Assembly: GCF_950295315.1 (NCBI RefSeq)
Contig: NC_080185.1
Location: 43,533,737 to 43,597,736 of the forward strand
Source: Erinaceus europaeus
Lineage: Eukaryota; Chordata; Mammalia; Eulipotyphla; Erinaceidae
Direction: 5' to 3'
DNA length: 64,000 bases
Part shown: positions 54,748 through 64,000 of the stretch, in pieces
How the letters are laid out: every line of letters starts with the position of its first letter
Position numbering within the stretch: the first letter of the stretch is position 1
Notes under the pieces: generated by a model
Told to the model about the DNA's origin: nothing
Databases searched by the model: none
Seen by the model: the letters and a program-made list of their open reading frames with translations, nothing else
Program-made: the position numbers and the translations under genes

Positions 54748-54950
54748 CAAAGGACCAGCGTAAGGATCCAGTCCGAGCCCCCAGCTCCCCACCTGCAGGG
54801 GAGTCACTTCACAAGTGGTGAAGCAGGTCTGCAGGTGTCTATCTTTCTCTCATCCTCTCTCTCTTCCCTTCCTCTCTCTATTTCTCTCTGTCCTATCCAA
54901 CAACGACGACATCAATAACTACAACATAAAAAAGGGCAACAAAAGGGAAT
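54748..54950 (+). repeat. Type A SINE, 5'-truncated
   Basis: GGACCAGCGTAAGGATCCAG to GGCAACAAAAGGGAATGC. Confidence 0.9.
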
Positions 54951-55014
54951 GCATTTTCCCCTTTATAGACCTGAAGTTATACTTTCTATGTGTGTGTATG
55001 TGATCTTTTTTAAA

Positions 55015-55770
55015 TGATAATCCCAGCCATGTTAGTATATATTCCCATTAAAATATTCACCCTTGCTGAATATGGGCCCCAGATCAAATCAGTGGGGCTT
55101 ACAACTAACAATATTTATATACTTTCCCCATATTTGGGAGCTACTCTCTTCCCTGATCCAGCTTTCTAGTCCTTTTTCCAACTATGACACCATCTCCCCA
55201 GACAATAACCTGGGTCCTCCTGCATATTAGATATCAAGCGCTGGCAAAAACTAGTAAGGTCTTGGAGTATACCTAATATAGACCTACTAGCTTTTTCCAA
55301 AACGAAGATCACAAATCTTCATCTGTAATATTCTTGCCTTTAGGTTCATGATTAGTCAACAATTTGCTCTGCTTTCAGTCTTAACTCTTTTTCAGCCACC
55401 AGGTTCCAGATGCTACTATGATGCCAACCAGACTTTCCAGGGCAGATGAACCCACCAATGTGTCCTGGAGCCCTGCCTCCCCAGATCTCTGCCCCACTAT
55501 GAAAAGAGAGAGACTGGCTGGGAGTATGGATCGGCCTACCAACACCCATATTCAGCAGAGAAGCAATTACAGAAGCCACACCTTCCACCTTCTGTATCCC
55601 ACAATGACCTTGGGTCCATACTCCAAGAGGGTTGAAAAATAGGAAAGCTATCAGGAGATGGGATGGGATACAGAGTTCTGGTGGTGGGAATTGTGTGGAG
55701 TTGTACCACTCTTATCCTATGGTCTTGTCAACATTTTCCATTTTATAAATAAAAATTTAAAAAAAGATTT
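55015..55770 (+). repeat. U repeat, longest copy, unspliced type
   Basis: Has about 370 bp upstream of CTTAACTCTTTTTCAG|CCACCAGG, then the common 3' part with an open frame from ATGATGCCAACCAGACTTTC to a stop near 55640. Ends TTTTATAAATAAAAATTT. Confidence 0.82.
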
Positions 55771-56670
<900 letters not shown>

Positions 56671-56789
56671 ACCAACAAAAAAGTACTGACTAAGTCCGAA
56701 TATTATATGTGAGGAAAGGAGAAGGAATGTAGGGCCCTTGCAGTAAGTGAGAAGACAATTTTAATTTTCCCCGGGTCAGAGAGCAGCCA

Positions 56790-57065
56790 GAATGAGAATG
56801 ATGAATATGGGATGATCTCACTTGTGGATAGAAGTTAAGAAAGAAGCAAAGAAAGGGGAAACACAAAGAAGAACTCGGACTGGGTTTGAAGTATTGTACC
56901 AAAGTAAAGGAGTCTGGAAGGGGAGGGACATATTCAGGTCCTGGTGCATGATGGCGGAGGAGGACCTAGGTGGGAGGGAGGGGGGGTAAGGGTGCTTTCT
57001 AGAAAACTGAAAAATTTTACACATGTACCAACAACTGTATAAACAATTCATCTCCCAATTAAAAA
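56790..57065 (+). repeat. L1 3' UTR end
   Basis: GAATGATGAATATGGGATGA, GGTCCTGGTGCATGATGGCG and ACACATGTACCAACAACTGT. Confidence 0.85.
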
Positions 57066-57095
57066 AAGTTGATGGAAATATAAAATCCATTAAGA

Positions 57096-57140
<45 letters not shown>

Positions 57141-57155
57141 GGAAGGAAAAGAAAG
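57096..57155. repeat. (GA)n/(GGAA) microsatellite
   Basis: GA units to about 57135, then GGAAGGAAGG. Confidence 0.93.
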
Positions 57156-57188
57156 AGAGAGAAAGCATCATATAGTCTCTTCTTTTTG

Positions 57189-57189
57189 T

Positions 57190-57242
<53 letters not shown>
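57189..57242. repeat. (GATA)n microsatellite
   Basis: About 54 bp of GATA units. Confidence 0.96.
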
Positions 57243-57243
<1 letters not shown>

Positions 57244-57396
57244 TGGACTGAGACCCGAGCACTGCCCAACTCGGGTGGTGCTGGGGATTAAATCTGGGGC
57301 CTCAGTGTCTCCTGCATGAAAGTTTTTTTTTAATATTTTATTTATTAATGAGAGGGATGGGGGGGGAGAGAGGGAGAGAGGGGGGAGAGAGAGAGA

Positions 57397-57442
<46 letters not shown>

Positions 57443-57600
57443 CAGACAGCACTCTGGTACGTGTGCTGCCAGGAATTGTACTCAGGACCTCATGTTTGAG
57501 AGTCTAATGCTCCACCCACTGTGCCACCTCCCAGAGGACCATAGGCATGAAAGTCTTTCTGCAAGAATACTCCACACTGTTTCCCCAGCCCAGGGCTCAG
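57243..57600 (-). repeat. Type C SINE, minus strand, split by a type D SINE
   Basis: CGAGCACTGCCCAACTCGGG before, and GGCATGAAAGTCTTTCTGCA after, the inserted element. Confidence 0.85.
57325..57540 (-). mobile_element. Type D SINE, minus strand, in type C SINE
   Basis: TTTTTAATATTTTATTTATT tail, (GA)n, CTGTGCCACCTCCCAGAGGA head. GCATGAAAGT flanks both sides. Confidence 0.9.
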
Positions 57601-57767
57601 TTTTAAACAGTATCTTTAGGATCTACACAAGATCTTAATTCTCAAATGTTGTCTTTCCCCAGATGTTCCCCTGTGAGGCTAAAAGCTTGCAGGTAAAGGA
57701 GACAAGTGTGGATTCCAACACACTAAGTGATTGGTCCAAGGTTATCCAACTAATACGTGACATAGGG

Positions 57768-57950
57768 GGCTAAGTGGTGGTGCACCCAGTTAAGTGCACA
57801 CATCACCATGCTCAAGGACCCAATAGGGTTCAAACGCTTAGTCTTTTCCTGCAGTGGTGGAGGTGAGAGGTAAAGCAGGTCTCTCTCTTTTTCCCTATCT
57901 TCCTTTTCAATTTCCCTCTATCTTTTCAAATTAAAGTAAAATTAAAAAGT
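57768..57950 (+). repeat. Type B SINE
   Basis: GGGGCTAAGTGGTGGTGCAC head, with AGGGTTCAAACGCTTAGTCT. Confidence 0.88.
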
Positions 57951-57984
57951 GATACTTTGCTTCTCTCTAATAAATAAATCTTTG

Positions 57985-58255
57985 CCCCAGCTCCCCACCT
58001 GCGGGGGGTGGGGGTCGATTCACAGGCGGTGAAGTGGGTCTACAGGTGTCTGTCTTTCTCTCCCCTTCTCTGTCTTCCCCTCCTCTCTCGATTTCTCTTT
58101 GTCCTACTAACAATGACAGCAAGAACAATAATAATAATAACAACCACAACAATGATAAACAACAAGGGCAACAAAGGGGAAAAAATAGCCTCCAGAGCAG
58201 TGGGTTCCTAGTGCAGGCACTGAGCCCCAACAATAACCCTGGAGAAAAAAAAAAG
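57985..58255 (+). repeat. Type A SINE, long form, 5'-truncated
   Basis: GCCCCAGCTCCCCACCTGCG start and CAACAATAACCCTGGAGAAA tail. Confidence 0.92.
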
Positions 58256-58267
58256 ATTCAAAGGGGG

Positions 58268-58460
58268 GGGGGAGCAGGTAGTATAATGGTTATGCAAAGA
58301 GACTCTCATGCCTGAGGCTCTAAAGTCCCAGGTTCAGTCCCATGTACCACCATAAGCCAGAGCTGAACAGTGGAAGGAAGGAAGGAAGGAAGGAAGGAAG
58401 GAAGGAAGGAAGGAAGGAAGGAAGGAAGGAAGGAAGGAAGGAAGGAAGGAAGGGGTAAGA
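58268..58460 (+). repeat. Type C SINE with (GGAA)n
   Basis: GGGAGCAGGTAGTATAATGG head and CACCATAAGCCAGAGCTGAA core, then (GGAA)n at about 58371-58452. Confidence 0.93.
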
Positions 58461-58862
58461 TTCCAACCCTTTAAAGTCCCTCGGCCAATGAACTTGTGAC
58501 AGTCTATCATCTCAAAGGGATGCACAAGGGATGTCTGGAGTTCTCAAACTGAGCCAAACAAATATTTTCTAACTTTCTCACTGTTACCACTGGAAAATAC
58601 CCACTGCCATCCAGAATCAAATAAAGATGATTTTATGGTCAAGAGAGATGCACCCAAGCCAAAGAGTGAACTCATACATCTTGGAAAACATTTCGATAAG
58701 CAACAGTTCAAAACCTATTCAATTATGCCGAATATGATGTTTAGCACAGGCTGGTGACCTGGGTTTTAGTTTTAGTTTACACTATAACTAAGAAGGCTTC
58801 ACAGGTGGTTTTGTTTCGTTTTGGTTTGTTTTGTTTGTCGTTGTGGAAAAGTCCACTATTTA
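58461..58862. other. Intronic sequence, nothing recognised
   Basis: Single-copy-like intron 4. Confidence 0.5.
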
Positions 58863-59128
58863 GGGACTGGGCAGTGGCACACCCAGTAAAATGCACACAT
58901 TACCATGAGCAAGGCTACAGATTCAAGCTCCTAATCCCCACCTGTAACGGGGACAGTTCAGGGCTGGTGAAGCAGATCTGTAAGTGTCTCTCTTTTTCCC
59001 TCCGTCCTATCCAATAAAATAGAAGGGGGGAGAGGGGGGATAACTGCCAAGAGCTGTGGATTTGTAGCCCTCACAACGGGCCCCAATGACAACCGAGATG
59101 GCAATACAAAAAAAAAAAAAAAAAAAAA
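58863..59128 (+). repeat. Type B SINE with long-form tail
   Basis: GGACTGGGCAGTGGCACACC head. The GGGCCCCAATGACAACCGAG tail is followed by an A run. Confidence 0.88.
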
Positions 59129-59179
59129 GGAAACTTTAATAATTCTCCCCTTGATGGTCTCCCTTGATTCTAAGCTTAC

Positions 59180-59262
59180 CATGGCAGCATGCGGAAGTCC
59201 CCAGAGAAGTCTTCATACTTGTAGTTCACCACATGCCAATCAGTGCTGTAGGTCTTAATACA
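59180..59262 (-). CDS. DOCK11: DOCK11 exon 4
   Basis: 83 nt: 27 codons, [20 protein letters not shown] then GDFRMLP, plus two bases (TG) of a Cys codon finished in exon 5. The acceptor is GCTTTCAG and the donor GTAAGC starts at 59179. [19 protein letters not shown] is a strongly conserved block of the DOCK-D N-terminal domain. Confidence 0.97.
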
Positions 59263-59394
59263 CTGAAAGCAGATAAGAGGCTTTCATTAGAACTGGAGGG
59301 AAAGTACCTACCCATCCCATCCAACTTTATTTTTCTCTTTGCCAAAAGGTTTATCATCTACCATTCCCAGTGGCCATATCTCCATTCCCAGTGG

Positions 59395-59645
59395 CCATAT
59401 CTCTCCCTTTTTCTTTCTCTCTTTTTGTTTTGATAGAGGATGAAGGAGGGAGGGAGGAAAGGGAGAGGGAGAGGGAGAGGGAGAGGGAGAGGGAGAGGGA
59501 GAGGGAGAGAGAAGGAGAGACCCTCAAAGCACTGTTCTATTGCTTATGAAGCTTCCCCTCTGCAGGTAAGGACAGGGGGTTTGAACCCAGATCCTCACAC
59601 ATAGTAATAATAGGTACACCCTAGCTGGTATACCACCACCCAGAC
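59395..59645 (-). repeat. Type B SINE, minus strand, with (GGGAGA)n
   Basis: TTTTTGTTTTGATAGAGGAT and (GGGAGA)n at about 59460-59512, then CTCTGCAGGTAAGGACAGGG and CTGGTATACCACCACCCAGA. Confidence 0.88.
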
Positions 59646-59655
59646 TATTTCTTAC

Positions 59656-59745
59656 CTCTTTGACAAACAAACTCTGGGCCCTTTGTGCCCCATCTTCTGG
59701 TACAGTGGACTGCACTGTCCTGTGGTGGCGACTGAGCACCGATAT
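59656..59745 (-). CDS. DOCK11: DOCK11 exon 3
   Basis: 90 nt, phase 0, 30 codons: [20 protein letters not shown] then [10 protein letters not shown]. The acceptor is GTCTTCTAG and the donor GTAAGA starts at 59655. [10 protein letters not shown]…AQSLFVKE is shared with human DOCK11, and SRHH replaces the GRQR that I remember. Confidence 0.97.
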
Positions 59746-59852
59746 CTAGAAGACACAGAACATTCTAGATGCAAGCACTGGCTTGGAAGATGTAGAGTTT
59801 GTGGGTTTTGTTTGTTTGTTTGTTTTTCTTCCTTTCCTTAAAGAAGGACCTA

Positions 59853-60617
<765 letters not shown>

Positions 60618-60765
60618 TTTTTGCCTTGATAAGTAATTTTAATTGGACGTCATTTACAACACAGAGATAAAAGATGGGGCAGGGCAGAGAAAGATACACA
60701 CCTGCAGAACTGCTTCACCACTCATGAAGCTTCCCCCTTCTCAGGTGAGACCCACTCCCATTTTT
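60618..60765 (-). repeat. Type B SINE, minus strand, partial
   Basis: CACCTGCAGAACTGCTTCAC and ACTCATGAAGCTTCCCCCTT. Confidence 0.8.
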
Positions 60766-60807
60766 AAACTTCAGGTGAGTCAAACTGGTCTGCTTGTGTT
60801 TCTTTTT

Positions 60808-60955
60808 ATTTTAGACAGATAGAAAGAGACAGAGATACAGCGGTGACAGTACGAAAGCTACCTCTAAATGCAGAGGTGTACCAGGCTTGAACCTGGGTCG
60901 TGCACATGGCAAAGCAGCGCACTACCCAAGCGAGCTTTCAGCAGTCCAGCAAAGC
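60808..60955 (-). repeat. Type D SINE remnant, minus strand
   Basis: TTTAGACAGATAGAAAGAGA, CAGGCTTGAACCTGGGTCGT and CACTACCCAAGCGAGCTTTC. Confidence 0.65.
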
Positions 60956-61324
60956 AGTCTGTTTGGAAGTCTGTCAAGTGACATTAACTGAATAGGTGCT
61001 GTTCACCAGTGAACTGAAGGGGAGAAGTCCCCAGCATTCTTGTGTCTACTCTGTACCAAGCTTGCTGGCCACAGGAGGGAATACGTTCCAGTATAGTTGG
61101 AGCAAACACAGGTTCAGGAAAGGGTTGATCCAGCAGGCCGAGCATGGAATGGAGAAGTATTAGAGGAGCATGGTCAGTGGGTCCCTTGGAAATGTAGGCA
61201 ACCAGGCCATGGATGAGATAGATGGTTCCTGTCTGAGGCTAAGGTGACAAGAGCAGGGTCAGTGACTGAGAAATCTAGAACATGATTTAGGAATCAGAGT
61301 TCAGCCAATGGAGACAGCCTCATA
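60956..61324. other. Intron 1 sequence, nothing recognised
   Basis: Single-copy-like. Confidence 0.5.
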
Positions 61325-61480
61325 GTTCTGCAAAAAGACTTTCCTACTTGAGGCTCCAAAGTACCAAGTTCAATTCTTCACACCACCACCACAAGCCAGA
61401 GCTGAGGAGTGCTGTGTGCATGCGTGCATGCGTGTGTGCATGTGTATGTGTATGCGTGTGAAAGAAAACAAAAAATATAT
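61325..61480 (+). repeat. Type C SINE with TG-rich tail
   Basis: CAAAAAGACTTTCCTACTTG and CACAAGCCAGAGCTGAGGAG, then TGCATGCGTG repeats. Confidence 0.88.
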
Positions 61481-61532
61481 ATTTTAAAAAGTTCTGTGCA
61501 CATATAACATGCACATGTCCTGAGAAGTAAGG

Positions 61533-61855
61533 ACGGGGCTGGGTAGTAGCACAGCAGGTTAAGCGCAGGTGGTGCAAAGTGCAAGGATGGGCATAAGGAC
61601 CCCAGTTCGAGCCCCCAGCTCTCCACCTGCAGGGAGGTTGCTTCACAGGAGGTGAAGCAGGTCTGCAGGTGTCTATCTTTCTCTTCCCCTCTGTCTTCCC
61701 CATCTCTCTCCATTTCTCTCTGTCGTATCCAACGACAACATCTATAACAACAACAATAATGGCAATAATGGAAAAAATGGCCTCCAAGAGCAGTAGATTT
61801 GTAGTGCAGGCACTGAGCACCAGCAATAACCCTGGAGGCGTGCGGGGGGTGGTGA
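61533..61855 (+). repeat. Type A SINE, long form
   Basis: GGGGCTGGGTAGTAGCACAG head and CAGCAATAACCCTGGAGGCG tail. Confidence 0.93.
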
Positions 61856-61869
61856 GAGGGGAGAGGGTT

Positions 61870-61940
61870 AAATAGTAGAACTTGGATCATGCACATGGCA
61901 AAACAGCACACTATCCAAGTGAGCTACTGCACTGACCCTG
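61870..61940 (-). repeat. Type D SINE scrap, minus strand
   Basis: CTTGGATCATGCACATGGCA and CCAAGTGAGCTACTGCACTG, similar to 60900-60940. Confidence 0.55.
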
Positions 61941-62117
61941 GTGAATCCTACACCAGCGCACATGGATGTGACAATATACCCTTAACATTTTATAATTTCA
62001 TAAGCCACGATTAAACCACTAATAGTAATGAGAAATGAAAGGCACTTCTGTAATAGAGATCATATAAAGAAAATCAGAACCTAAAGAGTATTAAATCAGT
62101 ATCAAAAATGAAAATTT

Positions 62118-62455
62118 TTCCCCAGGGTTATTGGTGGGGCTCAGTGCCTGCACCATGAATCCACTGCTCCTGAAGGATATTTTTTTTCCCTTTTGTTGAC
62201 CTTGTTGGTTTTTATCACAGTTGCGGTTATTATTGTTGTTGTTGTTGGATAGGACAGAGAGAAATGGAGAAAGGAGGGGAAGACAGAGAGGGAGACAGAA
62301 AGAGAGACACCTGCAGACCTGCTTCACCGCCTATAAAGTGACTCCCCTGCAGGTGGGGAGCTGGGGGGCTCGAACCAGGATCGGGATCCTTACGCTGGTC
62401 CTTGCGCTTTGAGCCATGTGCGCTTAACCTGCTGTGCTACCACCCGACCCCTCCC
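62118..62455 (-). repeat. Type A SINE, long form, minus strand
   Basis: TTCCCCAGGGTTATTGGTGG tail to CTGCTGTGCTACCACCCGAC head. Confidence 0.94.
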
Positions 62456-62927
62456 CACCCCGGGGATCTTTTATAATTGTGTACACAGCCATTGAGACAG
62501 TCTTCAATATATCAGGTTCGAGTAATTCTTTGAGATGGATCTGATATTTGGTTCAAAATAGGTCACAGCAATGTCTCAGTTCTGTCAGTCCCCTAGCAGA
62601 AGGCTTCCTCTAAGATTACATCCAAACCTAGGACAGCTCACTCTAAGCAATGAGGGTCAGCACAAAACAAGTGGAAAATATTCAAACAAAGCCAGTATGG
62701 AGGTTTCTCAGGAAAGTCAAAGAAGACCCACCCTCTGGTTCATCAAATCCACTTCTAGGTAGAGAGTCAGATAAAGTGAACCAGCATGTCAAAGGAGTGT
62801 CTGTGCTCCCATGGCATGAGTCACAATCGTCAAAACATAACAAGAAAGAAAAAAAACAATCTACATGTATGTTCTCCATAGGTGAAGAGATAAAGAAAGT
62901 GGTATGAGGTGTGATGGGTGGGGTGGA
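62456..62927. other. Intron 1 sequence, possible old L1 part
   Basis: AAGACCCACCCTCTGGTTCA and CCATGGCATGAGTCACAATC faintly recall L1 ORF2 3' text, but I cannot support a firm call. Confidence 0.35.
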
Positions 62928-63110
62928 GTAAGAAAATAGCATAGTCTCTGTGCAGCAGACATCCATGTCTGAGGCTCAAAGGCTCCAAGTTCAATCCTCA
63001 GCACCACCATAAGTGAGAGAGGGAGAAAGGGAGAGAAGGAGAGAGGGAGAGAGGGAGAGAGGGAGAGAGGGAGAGAGGGAGAGAGGGAGAGAGGGAGAGG
63101 GAGAATCCCT
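62928..63110 (+). repeat. Type C SINE with (GGGAGA)n
   Basis: AGCATAGTCTCTGTGCAGCA head and AAGTTCAATCCTCAGCACCA B box, then (GGGAGA)n at about 63015-63100. Confidence 0.88.
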
Positions 63111-63319
63111 ATTTGGGGAGGTGGGAGCTCAGATTTTCTGACAGGAAAATGTAACTTTTGTCCCACATCTTCCATGTTCTCAAGGACTCAAGTGGGTGGA
63201 AACTGTGATCTTACCTCCTAGATCTCACACTCCGATTCTGTGATCTGTTTCTCAGGGAAGTTGAGTGAATCAAGCACTAACTAAGAAGGCAGATCTTGGG
63301 CCTTCTGAACATAACTTTA

Positions 63320-63545
63320 GGGGCCGGAGATTGGCACACCTGGTTGAGAGCAAGTTACCATGCACAAGAACTAGAGTTCAAGCCTCGGGTCGTCACCTGG
63401 GGTGGGGGTGGGGGGAGTTTCACAAGTGGTGAGCCAGTTGTGCTGGGTGTCTCTTTCTCTCCCTCTCTGTTCTCCCAATCCCTTATCAATTACAATGTCT
63501 CTAGCCAATAAAATAAATAATAAATAAATAAATAAATAAAATATT
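63320..63545 (+). repeat. Type B SINE
   Basis: GGGGCCGGAGATTGGCACAC head, AGAGTTCAAGCCTCGGGTCG B box and an (AATA)n tail. Confidence 0.92.
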
Positions 63546-64000
63546 AAAAGAACATAACTTCAAAGTCGTACTTTGGCTGACAAATTTTTTTGGTCCCTTC
63601 CTTCCAATACTAAATGCAAAAAATTACCATCAGATTTCAATGCTCAACCTATTGAGGGAGTCTCCGTCAATCTCACCGTGTCATAATTTCACAAGCTCTT
63701 ACAACTGAAGTAACTGGAAAGGCTGAAAGAAATCTTTTTCACGCTCCTAATGTACAAACAACACCACTCACACCGACGAAGTTCTGTGCTATCCTCACAA
63801 CAACCAGTGTTCTCAAAGTCTGAGGGACAGTTTGACTACCTTCGTTCCTTCTTTTTTTTTCAAATTCATGCTTATATATAAATGCTTATATATGCTTATA
63901 AATAATGCTTATAAATGCTTTAATGATTTATAGCCTACATGGGAATTAAACCACCTAGTGGATGTCTTTTACCTCTTATTTCAGTGATAATAATCATCTC
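63546..64000. other. Intron 1 sequence, nothing recognised
   Basis: Single-copy-like, with a short TTATATA-rich patch near 63880. Exon 1 of DOCK11 is not seen. Confidence 0.5.

Overview
This window looks like mammalian nuclear DNA from a hedgehog (Erinaceidae, most likely Erinaceus). That call rests on dense copies of tRNA-headed SINEs with a pyrimidine-rich body and an AATAAA-rich tail, which I recognise from hedgehog sequence, plus mammalian L1 tails and vertebrate GT-AG exons. The only host gene I can support is DOCK11 (Zizimin2, a Cdc42/Rac guanine-nucleotide exchange factor). It lies on the minus strand and runs from high to low coordinates. Exons 2 to 13 are present (numbering assumes one upstream coding exon, as I remember the human gene). 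They give 1410 nt, exactly 470 codons in one open frame. They encode the N-terminal region, the PH domain (exons 6 to 8) and the linker towards the DHR-1/C2 domain. Exon 1 (initiator Met) should lie above 64000. Exon 14 onward (DHR-1, armadillo-like region, catalytic DHR-2) should lie below 1.

Layout: exons 2-4 at 59.2-60.0 kb, exon 5 at 56.4 kb, exon 6 at 54.3 kb, a 21.5-kb intron, exon 7 at 32.6 kb, exons 8-9 at 27.0-27.6 kb, exon 10 at 23.3 kb, exon 11 at 14.9 kb, exon 12 at 11.3 kb, exon 13 at 3.0 kb. The rest is intron built from layered retroelements. I use these labels. Type A SINE: head like GGCGGTAGCGCAGCGGGTTA, B box GGTTCGAGCCCC, ~280 bp, with a long form carrying an extra tail that ends near CAATAACCCTGGAGGCAA. 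Type B SINE: head like GGTGGTGGCGCACCTGGTTA, ~200 bp. Type C SINE: GATAGCATAATGGTTATGCA head and a CCACCATAAGCCAGAGCTGA core. Type D: a looser set of tRNA-like SINEs with CATGAGGTCCTGAGTTC or related cores. U repeat: an unclassified ~450-750-bp family ending TTTTATAAATAAAAAT. L1: 3' ends of LINE-1, several nested. There are two endogenous-retrovirus LTRs and many microsatellites. Stretches described as single-copy are only those where I saw no repeat by eye.

The most unusual structures are: (1) an LTR followed by a nearly complete copy of its tRNA-Lys primer, the pair flanked by perfect 39-bp direct repeats (764-1493); (2) a 38-nt copy of the 5' half (5' exon) of tRNA-Ile(UAU) with an A-tail (50200-50259); (3) a U repeat that looks like a copy of a spliced RNA (48471-48925); and (4) a ~175-bp single-copy-like segment repeated in inverted orientation in introns on both sides of exons 7-10 (21755-21930 and 43301-43475).
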